Below are positions 1 to 11,600 of a DNA stretch of 64,000 nt, one piece after another (within the stretch, counting starts at the first letter, position 1; the number at the start of each line of letters is the position of its first letter). Source of the DNA: Magnaporthiopsis rhizophila. Lineage: Eukaryota > Ascomycota > Sordariomycetes > Magnaporthales > Magnaporthaceae. A model generated the notes under the pieces. It worked only from the letters and a program-made list of their open reading frames with translations, was not told where the DNA came from and did no database searches. Location: NCBI GenBank assembly GCA_003049465.1, contig PYSS01000037.1, positions 1-64,000 on the forward strand. Reading direction: 5' to 3'. Both the position numbers and the translations under genes were made by a program.

Positions 1-24
1 TATATATATATATATATATATATA
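1..24. repeat. (TA)12 dinucleotide run at window edge
   Basis: Twelve perfect TA units open the window. The bases that follow are the left remnant of retrotransposon copy A2, so the run probably lies inside that decayed copy. It may also reflect mapping or assembly difficulty at a contig edge. Confidence 0.9.
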
Positions 25-61
25 AGATTTAACAGGTACAATTTTTAAAAATTAAATTAAA
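25..61 (-). mobile_element. Left remnant of host gypsy copy A2
   Basis: These 37 bases align by eye with about 3877-3915 inside element A1 (shared AACCGATACAATTTTT-like core). They end in TTAAA, which is repeated directly after A1 at 7444-7448. They are therefore the left flank of the A1 insertion, and the flank itself belongs to an older copy of the same family, which resumes at 7444. The alignment is short and AT-rich, but the continuation at 7444 supports it. Confidence 0.6.
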
Positions 62-464
62 TGTTACAATCACAGGCCTTCTGCTCTTAGGGTAGAACAC
101 CTAAGGGCGGTGTTAAGCCGTACTGGTTTTGCAAGGTCGCCTTGTACGTGATCTGGAATCTGGTAAAAACTGTTATCTGTTATTATTTGCCCAAAGGGAT
201 ATTTTGGAGCTAATTTAGGTTAACTAATGCCAAAGCCTCAGTTCAAATTACCTACTTTTTGGGGAGGTTCTGTCCTTTTTATAATCGGACATTTTCCTTT
301 TAATTTTTTTGGCTTTATGGTTTTATTATAAATCCACAGATGCATCCTGTTTAGTTACGTGGCTAAGGGTTATATAACCTCAGGTTCTGTGCCTGCGGGG
401 TAAAAATGTATCATTAGGGGCTTTTTCCCGCTTTTTTATCCTGGGCCCTGGCACGGTTATAATA
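62..464 (-). repeat. LTR of A1 (3' LTR in element orientation)
   Basis: This 403-bp terminal repeat is colinear with 6967-7443 and 23562-24021. Shared landmarks are the start TGTTACAAT, the block GCAAGGTYGCYTTGYACGT, the block TATTTTGGAGCTAATTTAGG and the end GGCCCTGGCACGGTTATAATA (last base 464). Differences between copies are mostly transitions. Confidence 0.85.
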
Positions 465-3236
465 CCAGGTCTCCTTTTTAGGCCTAATTTTTTAGGCTAT
501 GCTTTTTTTGCTATTTTTCCCTTATTAACCGGTAAGTATTCCTTTTTTTCTTTACCTTATCCCTTATTTATCCTAACAAAATGTTTGGCCGGGTGCAAAA
601 ATATCCCTTTGCAAAAAAAACCCTTCGTTATAAAAATTTCCTTTTTATTATTTTTTTTTACTTTTTTTATGCCTTTTTGTTTGTATTATTACGAAATTTT
701 TAAGCGCGAGAAATGTTTTGCCTTTTTTTAGGATTTGTTTCGGTGCGTAAAATGTTTTCGTATTAATCGGTTTGGATGTAACATTTTTGGCCTGTTTTTT
801 AATAAATTTCGGAATATTATAATTTAATGTAACAAGCTAAAAGCTAAGCTAATAAAAACGAAGAAAAAGGTTTTTTGCTTTTGCATATAAAAGCAAATAT
901 GGCTAGATAAAATAATGCGTGCTATACGGTGCAGTATTAATAATATAAAGGAATTGAAACAAATTAAGCATAAAAAGGTTGCCCGGGTAACCGCACCGGC
1001 CCCTGCAGAATTTTTTTCTGCTATTTTTGATTTTTTTCCCTTAATTTTTGGTTAAAATAAGCTCGGCATTAATTTTAATTTTGATTTGTTTGCCTTTTTT
1101 TTTATTTAAATTGGTTGCCGTTTTTTTAATACCTTTTTTTTGGTTGCATAGCGTAATAATAACGCGATTATTTTTAGAATAAAAGGTTTTGGATTTAATT
1201 TTCGGTGCAATTTAGTTAATTAAACAAAAAAGTTTACGTTTTTTCTTAGCTCAATTGGCGCTTTTTTTTGCTAATTTTTTTATAATTGCTCCTGCCAATA
1301 TTTTTATAAAACTTTTTGGCAATTTATAAGGTATGTTTTTTTTATATATTATGCTCGTATCCGTACCCTGCTTATTTAATTAAATATTTTATTTCCGGTA
1401 GCATATTTTATTATTAAGGATTTTTTTAATTTTTTATTTTTGGTTGGGTTAATTTTTATTGATTTTATACTTTTCAAAGCAGGTGGTGCCGGTTTTAGCA
1501 AAAAAATATGAAAAACGGGATAAATTTTTAGAATTAATAATAATTAAAGCTTATAATTGATTGGTAAACTTACTTTTTTGATTTTAAATGGTCCGAATTT
1601 TTTGTAATCCAGCTTATTATTTGGCCGTTTTATTTTAATATTGCAGTATAAAAAATAAACGTTATCATTTTTTTTAAAGGTTGGTTTTTCAAGCCTTTTT
1701 TTGTTTGTTTGGGTGGATATATATTTTGGAAATTTTTCGAGCTTTTTTTTGCAAATATTTATATAGTTTGGTTAGTTTAATGACCTGTATTTCTGTTATG
1801 GAAATTTTTTTTTTTGCTTTGGATTTTTTGTATACCCGTAAATATAAATTTATAATTTGCAAAAATGGGGTAATATTTGTACTTTTGTATACCGAACTGT
1901 TATAAGCAAATTAAACTATAAAAAATAGTTATACCGAGTTAATTTGTTTATAATTAATATAATAACGTAAATATTATTGTATGGTCTGATTTGTTTATTT
2001 TATTTGCTTATTTATTTTGGAATAATAAATAATTAATAATGCATATTTTATTTCGAGTTTAGCTATTAGAACTTTCCAAATTTTATTTATAAATAGTTTA
2101 TTTCGATCCGTAATTAATTTATCGGATATTTTATATTTTAAAATCATGTTCCGGATAAAAATATATATTAGTTTTATAATATTGCTGTTTTATTATAGAG
2201 TAAAAATAATATATATTTTGTAAATTTATCGATTATTACCAAAATGCTATTATATTAAACGTTTATTAGGGGCTTTTTTTTAATTTAAAAAGTTTAACCA
2301 CAAAATTTATCGTAACTTTCTGCTATATTTTGCTAAATATTAATAAAGGCTGGAGCAATTTATAAAATTTATACCTGCTGGCCTTATTTTTAGCGTAATT
2401 TTTATAATCCTTTATTATTTTTTGGATTATAATTTGGATTTTTATAAATCTGTGGTGCTATTACAGCTTTTTCCAGGTTTTGATTATCCTTTAATAGCTA
2501 TAAATTAACTGGTTATAAATTTATTGGATTTTTCAGGGGTTTATTTTTTAAGGTACAGTTTTTACTAATATATATTATACTGGTATTAAGGATCCGTTTG
2601 GTTTTTATATTAAAATTATATGCGTTTTTGGTAGCGCTTTATTCTTATGGTTTGGTTTCCAGCTTAAAATATTTGCCTTTTTATTTTTCGATTTTTTTTA
2701 TATTTAATCCGGAAATTATAATCCTGGAGAAATTAATTTCACCGTATTTATTATTTATTTAAAGTTTGGCAAATAATAAAATGTATAAGGTTTTTATAAT
2801 TTATATAAATTATAATCTGATAATTTGCCTGGTATAAGTATATTTTTTATTTTTTTTAGTACTCGAATAATAATTATAAGCTTTTTATTATAGGTTAGAT
2901 AATTTAACTCCGGTTTGTTTAATTTATATAATAAAAAAATATAAGCGTATAGCTTTTTATTATTATTTTATTGGTTAAGTTAGGCTTTAATTGCAAAATC
3001 TAATATATTAGTTTTAATTTTAAAAGGTTTATTTGGGTTTGGTAAAATTAATATTAGTTTTTATATTATAACTTTTTTTTAGTATATTAAAAGCTTTTTA
3101 TTTTTGCCTTTTTAATAAAATTAATGGTTATATTTGGTAAAATTTATAAATAAAAGCATTATTTTCCTAAAATTTTGAATAAATCGTTAATAAAAGTTCA
3201 AAAAGCCCAAAAAATTCTGTATTTTTTTAATATTAA

Positions 3237-3488
3237 TTAATTTGGGTTATTTTTTATAGCCTGTATTTTTTGGGTTTTATCCGTATTTAACCTGCTATAA
3301 CCATATATTTTAAAAAGGCAATTTTTATATATGCTATATATATTTTTTAGGTTTAACCAAAAGCTTTGCATTTTGCAACTTTTGCAGAACCTTATATATA
3401 TATATTTTTTATATTTTTCCAATATTTCCGAAAAAATTAAAATATTATTTAAATAAATAAATGCAAAAATATTCAAATATTTTCGCAA
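3237..3488 (-). pseudogene. Ty3/gypsy reverse transcriptase fragment
   Basis: The minus-strand frame (83 codons) reads FIYLNNILIFSE near its start and TQKIQAIKNNPN at its end. These match the gypsy RT catalytic YLDD box followed by the EKIQAIRDWP stretch that leads to the RNase H connection, at the right spacing. The two catalytic aspartates are asparagines (AAT AAT at 3444-3449), the change expected from RIP at GAC/GAT codons. Flanking RT sequence can be glimpsed in neighbouring frames but is broken by stops. It cannot encode an active polymerase. Confidence 0.85.
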
Positions 3489-6400
3489 TATATGGTTAAT
3501 TATTTGTTAAAATATGGTTGGTATATTAATAAGCCTAAAGATTATTACCAGTAATTTGTACATTTTTAGCCGGGTTTGGAAAGCGGTTTTTTATTTGGTT
3601 TTTTTTTTAATTTTTAACAGGCTATATATTTTGCATAAATTTAAGGCTATAAATTATTTGATTTTATCGAGCCTGTTTTATAATTTGTCAATTAAAAGCA
3701 AAAAATACCGATCTCTTATTATAATTTTATTTAATAAATAATAATTAATATATATCTGTTTTTTTCTTTTTTTTTAAAGATAAATAATATTTTATATTCC
3801 ATAAAAAATCCAATAATCGGATAATGTTTTATTTTCGGTTTTTTACAAATTATTTGCATCATAATTTTTGTTATTTAGGGTTTAACCGATACAATTTTTG
3901 GTAATTAAGCTATATTTTTGGTTTAAGTTTGATTTTATAATCGAATGGTCCATATTCCGGAAATATAATTTCCAAATCCTTTTGGAATAATTTTTAATAT
4001 TTCTAATACTTTTCGGAAATATTTTTTAGGTGCTAGCGTACTTATTTGTTAAGCGGATCATAATTTTGGTTATAATCCTTCATTGCCCTTATTTTTTGGT
4101 TATTAATTTTGGTTATATTTTTTTTGGGTTATAATTTTGGTTATAATTTTTTTTATAGCTTATTTTTTATGTGGGATTTTTTGCTGTTAAAGCTAATATT
4201 ACCTGATAAGTGCAAATTTATCGGTGCAATTTGCCAGGGTTAATTGTTAAATTTTGCTATTATTATAATAATCCTGTTTGGCTTTTATTTTTTATAATTC
4301 GGGGCTTATAATTATTAGGCTTTTATATTTTCCGATAATAATTTTTTTATTGGATTTCCTCCGAAACCCAGTTTATTAGGGGATTATATTTTTTAAACCA
4401 GGGGAAACCCAGAATTAGGTTTTTTTGTATTTATATTATTTGGGGTAATTTTGCAGGTTTTTTTTTGAGATTTTGAACCTAAATCGATTTATTTTTAAAT
4501 CGATTATTTTATTATTATAAATAATTGGTTTTTTTATAATTTTAAAATTGTATAGCTGTTATTTTTAATATATCAGTATATTATACTTTGCTATTGTTTT
4601 TGGTGCAATGTAATTTTTGTTAAATTTGCAATTAATTATTGCTATTAATTGTCATTTTTGTTATATAACCATTTTTTTGATACAAAATGGATAATTTGCC
4701 GTAATTTTTATTAGGATTTTTTTGGTTTGTTTTTTCTGTTTGTATTAGGCCTTTTTTCGGTTGAACTTCTTAATTTTTTGGTTTATGCTGGTGGTTAGGA
4801 GGGAGGTGTTTAGCTTGCCAGTTTTTAACATTTTTTTCCGTATAGCGCTTGCATTTAATTTTTTTGCAGGCATAATACGGGATTAACCTTACTATGTATA
4901 TTATAAAATATTTATATGCTAAAATAAATATTGCCGTTTTTGGGCGTGATTATGCAATATAATTTACCATTTGGGCAATTATTATCCTTATTTAGTTATT
5001 TTTTAACTTTTTGGTTCGGCGGTTACTGCAGCCGTTATAAAAATATTTTGCCCAAAAAATATTTTTGTGATTCGGCGGTTTATTATTATATTTTTGTAAT
5101 TTTTTTTGACCAAATTGGTTTGGTGGTATAGGCATGGATCGTTTTTTTAATATTTTGCTCGGTGTATATTTTTTTTGTAATAAATAATAGTTTGGTTATT
5201 TCGGCCCCATTTTAGGCGCTATTTATTATTTTTTATTACAGGTACCTTTTAATATAATTTGCGATTTTCTGGCTTTTTTAAATTGCTAGGCCAATTTTTA
5301 AATAATAAATAGGCCGGTACCTTATGCGTATAAGTGTGTATATTTTGGTTAAAAATTTTGTTTTGCTTTGTAAGCATTATATATATATATATTATTAAGC
5401 TTGCTATAATAATAAACCGCTTTTTGGTTTTGCTGGTGCCCGTTTTTGCGGTTTTCCAAAATTTGCCTAGTTTAATATCCTTTTTTGACCTTTTAATTAG
5501 ATATGTTTATCCCAAAAGTTCCTGGTCCATTTTAGCATTGGTACCGAGATTTTCTTTTGTTTGTAACGGAGATTTCTGATATTTGTTTTTAGGTTGTTAG
5601 TTTTTTAAGTATCGATAGGGTTTGCTGAAATGCGTTTTGTTTTTTTAGCAAGGCTTTGGTTGTGTTTTTTTTAGATTTATCGGCCGGTTTGGGTGCTTTT
5701 TGCTCGGCTATTTTTTCGAGCTCCGATATTATAGGTACTTTATTTACTTATTGCAGATTTTTTGCGTTTTTGCTTTTTAATTTTCCGGGTTTTATTATTT
5801 TTTTATTTTTGGTTTTGTTACAGGCAAACCATAACCAGTTAATTTGGTGCATAACGGCCATTTTTTGCTAAAGGTACCAACCGGATCTGTTTTTGTTTAA
5901 CTTATAAATAAAATAGCTATTATCAAAATAATAGCACCAGTTGAACAAGGTTTTTGGATATAAGGGGTTTTTTTGGTTTATTTATCGGGTGGCTGTAACC
6001 TATTGCTATTTCCGGGGGCAATTTTTTTTAATATGTTTTGATTATCTGTATTTAAAAAAAATTCTGTTTTTAGCATTTTATTATTTGATATATTTCTGTT
6101 TTTTTTGCTATTAGGGGTGCATGGCCCTTATAAATAAATTTATGGGTTCTAAATATATTTTATACGCAATAGATTATTATTATTTGGCTTTTTTTTGGTT
6201 TGTTTTGTTATTTTGTTATATTATCTGGGGGTATTGAACTTTTTTTTCCAACTATTATTTATATAACCTGTTCTTAATGCAAATATTTTTAATAACAAAA
6301 TCGATAAAATTTTTAGGCCTATTTTTTTTAGCCAAATTTTCCTTTATATTATTTTTTAATTCCTGATAAAATTGAAATATTTTGGTATTTTTGTTCAGTT

Positions 6401-6966
6401 AAGCTTATTAATAAATTGCTGGAATTTAGCGGTATAAATGGATGCTGGTCCTTTTTAATACAGCTAAAGCAGCTTTTTATTGGTTATTTGCTTTTTGTTT
6501 ATCTGCCCAAATATTTTGGCAATTTTTTTGCTAAACTTATCGAAATCCGCAGATATTAGTCTGGTAAATTTGCTTAATTTATTATTCTTTTTAAAATAAT
6601 TAGTTTATACAGGTTTAACCCTATTTTTGATTTTGTTATTAAAATGGATGGCGGTATAAGCCATTTTTTGGTAATTATATTGGAAATTGTCCTGGTAAAA
6701 TTTAAAATAGCTTTTATATTTCGTAAGGAAATCTTAAATTTGCCTTTTTTCCTGTTATATTTATTTGAAATAGGGAGTTTATAAGTTGAAATTATTTTAG
6801 GCATTTTTTTGAATTTTTTGAATTTTTCGATGAGGCTTTTCAAAACCGTAGCAGGATTGTTATAATTTATGCCATTAATAATAATAATTTTAATTTTTTT
6901 AACTATAATTAATATAATTGCTTATTATTTATACTCTCGGTAAATGCTAAACAGGATTAATTAAAA

Positions 6967-7443
6967 TGTTACAATTACAAACCTTATTTTTAGGGTAGGA
7001 TATTTAAGGGCGGTATTAAACAGTATTGGTTTTGCAAGGTTGCTTTGCACGTAATCTGGGATTTGGTAAAAATTATTATTTGTTATTGCTTGCCCAAAGG
7101 AATATTTTGGAGCTAATTTAGGTTGATTAATACCGAAGCCTTAGTTTAAATTACTTATTTTTTGGGAAGGTTTTATCCTTTTTATAATCGGATACTTTTT
7201 TTTTAACCTTTTTGGTTTTGTGGTTTTGTTACAGATTTATAAATCCGTTTTGAATCTGTTGCTTTATCAAAAATCCACAGATCCGTTTTGGATCTGTTGC
7301 TTTGTTATAAATCCACAGATCCGTCCTGTTTGGTCACGTGGCTAAGGGTTATATAACCTTAGGTTCTGTGCCTGCGGGGTAGAAATGCACCACCAGGGGC
7401 TTCTCCCCGTTTTCCCGTCCTGGGCCCTGGCACGGTTATAATA
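6967..7443 (-). repeat. LTR of A1 (5' LTR in element orientation)
   Basis: This 477-bp terminal repeat is homologous to 62-464. It is 74 bp longer because of an expanded tandem segment at about 7231-7325, in which a roughly 37-bp unit containing ATCCGTTTTGRATCTGTTGC is present in extra copies. It keeps the same TGTTACAAT start and TTATAATA end. Confidence 0.85.
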
Positions 7444-8145
7444 TTAAATTTCGGGTTTAAATTTAATTTGTAATCGAACTGTTTATGCTTTAAAACTACC
7501 GTTTTTAAATTTTTCTGGAATAATTTCCAATATTTATAGTATTTTTCTGGAATATTTCTTAATTGTTAATATGCCTGTTTGTTAGGCAGATTATAGCCTT
7601 GCTTATAATTTTTTATTATTTTCGTTTTTTAATTTCCCATTTTAGTTATGCCCCTTTTTGGTTTACAATTTTGGTTGCAATTCTTTTTTATAATTTTGCC
7701 TTTTGTTTTGGGGTTTTTTGTTATTAAGGCCGATGTTACCTGATAATTGCAAATTTATCGGTCTAATTTGCCAGGGTTAATTGCCAAATCCTGCTGTTAT
7801 TACGGTAAGCCTGTTTGGCCTTTATTCTTTATTATTCGGGGCCCGTGGCTATTGGACTTTTCTAATTGCTAATAGCGGTTCCCTTTATTAGATTTTTTTG
7901 AAATTTAATCTATTCAGGGATTATATTTTTTAAACCAAAAAAAATCAAAATAACGTTTTTTTTCTTATATTTATAATATTTAGGACTATTTTATAAATTT
8001 TCCCCGACAATTCGAATTTAAATCGATTTATTTTGCAATCGATTATTTTATTATTATAAATAACTTGTTTTTTTATAATCCCGAAACTGTATAACTGTTA
8101 TTTCCGATGTATCGGTATATTATATTTTGTTATTATTTTTAGTGC
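7444..8145 (-). mobile_element. Middle part of host gypsy copy A2
   Basis: This segment is colinear with about 3915-4601 inside A1. Shared stretches include TTACCTGATAA-TGCAAATTTATCGG, CCAGGGTTAATTG and AAATCGATTTATTTT. It begins exactly after the A1 right LTR (TTAAA) and ends in AGTGC, exactly before element B. It is therefore the interior of an older family member split by two later insertions. Confidence 0.8.
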
Positions 8146-8445
8146 TGTTGGCAGGAGTGGGTTTCTCCTGTTAAATTTGCATGGAGGTCTTTAAAAATGG
8201 TGAACAACGATCTTTATAATTCGGAAAAGGTCATATTATTATGCACACCGAGAAAGGAATCTATCTGCCTAAAATAGGGCAAAGGACTGCCCTTTATATG
8301 CGCGGAGGCAATCGCCTAAAGGGCGATCCGCCGCTTTAGCCGCACAGGCCGATTGGCCCGTGCGGGATCCAAAAGGGCCCAAAGGGTTCCTTTATTTCGC
8401 TTTCCTTTTCCGGATCGCACGCGCACAAAAATGCCTATTCCAACA
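8146..8445. repeat. Left LTR of element B
   Basis: This 300-bp repeat matches 16501-16799. Shared blocks are GGGCAAAGGACTGCCCTTTA, GCCGCTTTAGCCGCA, CCGATTGGCCCGTGCGGGAT and TTTTCCGGATCGCACGCGCA. It is far more GC-rich than the interior of the element. Confidence 0.9.
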
Positions 8446-8566
8446 CCGGCAATTTTTTTTTGTGCGCGGGTATTCCAGTATTTTTTTCCCACAATATAAT
8501 AAGTTTATTCCGAAAATTGTAAGGATTTTCGAAAACCTTAACGAAGGGGTTTTTATAAAAGAAATG

Positions 8567-8622
8567 CCGGATCCGGTGATCCGGTTTTTTAACAAAGGAA
8601 ATAGCCGGATCCGGGGATCCGG
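8567..8622. repeat. Paired GC-rich palindromic motif inside element B
   Basis: CCGGATCCGGTGATCCGG (8567-8584) and CCGGATCCGGGGATCCGG (8605-8622) lie 20 bases apart in otherwise AT-rich DNA just inside the left LTR. Each contains the 10-bp palindrome CCGGATCCGG. No function can be read from the sequence. Confidence 0.8.
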
Positions 8623-11600
8623 AACATTTATTTAATAAAGGAATGGTTTTGGTAGGCTGGCGATTATCGCAAAAGGAAAATGCGCGCTTTAAAAGGGCGT
8701 TTTTGTGCTTTGGAAGTATTGGGCTATTAAGGTAAAGAATAATAGGAAGCAAATGGTATAAATGCGGGTTTTTGCGCAATGGAAGGCTATTTAGCTGATT
8801 TTTAATAAAAAATAATATTAATAAATGCTTTTGTGATTTTTAAAGGCATAATTTTATTTATAAAAGTGCTTTTTTTATTCCGTTTGTAATTCGGCCAATT
8901 TGTACCGGTAAACCTTATTTGTTAATTTGTTTTTTGTACTTTATTTATATATATTTTGTTATTCAATATTCCGATCAATTAATTATTATTTTGTTAATTG
9001 TTTTTTTTTGCCCTTTTTTATAGCCAAAATGGCTGATAAAAAAAGGAAATTGTTAAATTTTATACAGTGGCACAAAAATCATCATTTTTAAAATTTGGGT
9101 CTAACTTATAATTTTTTATCGAGCGGTGATAAGTTTAAGGTTATTGCTTAAATAGTTAAATTAAAAAGCAAATAAGGCTTTCGCAAGATTTAGCTGTACT
9201 AATACTTCCGGCTTAGTTAAATAATTTTTAAATCGGTACCGATATTATTAATATGCTAATATTTTGTGTCGAAAAAGCCAAATGCATTTAAATTTTAAAC
9301 AAAGCATTTTTTGTTTCGGCTTTAACCTTTGATCCTGTTTCGACCGATCCTATAGCTGGCTTTTTTAAAATTGCCAATCCTTTTGCGGTTAATCCTGATA
9401 ATGTTACAAATTTTGTTATAATAATATTATAAACAGTTAAAACCACGGATGCTTTTTTGAGATCTGTACCTAAACTTTCAGGTAATTATTAAAAAAAGGA
9501 TGAAAAATACCGCGCCAAATAAAAAAAACTGCTTTTTGGCAAATAATAAATGCTTTTAATCAGCAGCTTTTTAGTGCCAGTTAAATTATAACAATTTGAT
9601 AAATAGGCAAGCCGGTTTTATTAATTAGTTTATTAATAATTTTGTTTTGCAGGAAAATAGCGGTAAAAAAAGGAATTTATTAAGCCCTTAATTTCCCAAT
9701 TTTAAAACGAACCTTTTACAAAATAATATAAGCAAACCACAATTTAAGTTATGCTTTTCGAGCAATTAAAATTTCCTTAAATATAACTATAACTTTTATA
9801 AAAACTGGCTGCAAATACCAATTTTACCATTTAGCAGTCCGGAAATTATTCCAAACCGAAAACCCCTAAAAAAAAATGGCAAGGGCAAAATTGTCCTTAA
9901 AACTTTTAACCATCCCATTATTAGCGATAAAAATATTAAACTGCTAATTTTAAGCTTTACCAAGCGCGGTAAAAAAGGGAACCTGAGATTAATCCCATAT
10001 TTAAAATGTTTTAAATTAATTTTGGCCAGAAAAATGCCAAAACTGGATAAGGAAAATAATCGCCGTAATTAAATCCCGAACAAAAAGCGGTATTGGCTAT
10101 GCATTTCGAGCCATATGTGCAAGCTTATATGGGTTTTTTGATTTTTGAAAATTTAACTGTAAAATTAAGCTAATAATTATTTTCAATCCTTTTTTGGTTT
10201 TGCATTTAGCCTTTAAATTTTTTGCGGTGTGCTGCTAAAACGAAAAGGTTTATAAAAAGGCTATAAATATATTCCCTGGGTTAAATAATCGAAATGCATT
10301 TTGCTAATAAAAATTATTTAATTGCAGGAATTTGATAAATAAAAAATCATTTGCAAAATAATACTAATTTTTGTCGAAAAGGATAAGGATAAAAATAATT
10401 TATTTACCGAGGCAAACAGTGATTTTTTAAATTAATACGAGTAAAGCGTAATATTGCGGGCCAAACAGTTGCTTTTAAAATATAGGATGCTGCGGCCCTA
10501 ATAAAGGTGCATAATAATAAAAAGGAAAAAAATAAGAATAAAAGGAAATCTGGAAGCGTATATTTAAAAAATTATGATATTATTTTTTTGTGCTATTTTA
10601 TTTGCTGTTTTTATTAATTATGGAAAATACGGTTTTATATTATATTGCGCTATATTTTTAGGGTTTGCTATTTTTTATTATGGAAAAAAAATTAATTTAC
10701 TATAATTTTTGGCTTTTTTTTATTTTTTATTTTTCTTTATTTATCCCTCGACCCTGATCGTTATTATATTAAAACTTATAAAATCCTTTAAAGCCCTATT
10801 TGGCTAATTTTTGGTTATAGCATTTGCAGGATTATTTGCTTTTGCGATTTACCGAATTTCATTAATTTTTTAACCCTTATAAAATATGCAAAAATCTATA
10901 ATATTTATTATAAAGCGCTTTTTTATTATTATTTTAAATTGAACCAGGTATTAATACAGCGAAAAACTATTGGTGCAAATTACCAATTTGCAAAACGGCA
11001 GGTTCAGCTTTTTATTAATTGCTAAAAGCATTATTTTAAAAATATAACCTATATTAAACCTATTAACGATATTATAAATTTTGCTGGCGAAAATGCTATA
11101 TATCACCCTTTTATATTTGATTCAATTTTAATATAGTATATTTCCGGTAATTTGGAAGTTATTTTCCTGCTTTATGCTGGTTTTAATTTTGAAAATAAAT
11201 ATAAAACCGATTTATAAATTAAAATCCTTATTATTAGCAAAAGATCCGTCCATAAATATAAATAATTTTGCTTTTAACAAATTAAATTAAATATAATTCA
11301 GGCTTTTGTGTATATTATTAATTTACTATTGGATACGTTTGTTAAATGTTCTAATATCCGGGTTTTGGGGTTTTTTTGGTTTATATAGCTATAAAATAAT
11401 TTCAAAGCGGCTTTTGGCTGGTATATCAAGCTATTATATACCTTTTATGCGCGCTGAATAACATATTATTATTGGGTATTGTTAGTTTTATAAAACATAA
11501 ATATAAACCGATTTGCCTATTCTTTTTGCTATATATAAATAGTTATTTTACCGATCGCAATTTTGCAACCGTTAAAATGGCTTTTATTACCAGGGTTTAA

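Larger units (their letters stand above)
62..7443 (-). mobile_element. RIP-mutated Ty3/gypsy LTR retrotransposon A1
   Basis: Two similar direct repeats (62-464 and 6967-7443) bound the element. Both begin TGTTACAAT and end TTATAATA, the decayed form of the TTGTAACA end kept in the third copy at 24021. TTAAA occurs immediately outside both ends (57-61 and 7444-7448), as expected for a 5-bp target duplication. A reverse transcriptase fragment at 3237-3488 on the minus strand sets class and orientation. The interior is very AT-rich with no intact gene. A basic minus-strand reading frame at 6574-6843 lies near the 5' LTR, where gag is expected, but I cannot assign it. TTAAA could match by chance in such AT-rich DNA, so the LTR pair is the stronger evidence. 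Confidence 0.85.

Noticed and set aside
1681..5871. Plus-strand frames of 60-90 codons rich in Phe, Leu and Ile
   Set aside because: Translation of T-rich RIP-altered DNA gives Phe/Leu runs that mimic membrane proteins; the sense strand of this element is the minus strand.
8360..8779. Overlapping open frames of 67-114 codons on both strands
   Set aside because: They fall in the GC-rich LTR and palindrome zone of element B, overlap each other on opposite strands and show no family features.
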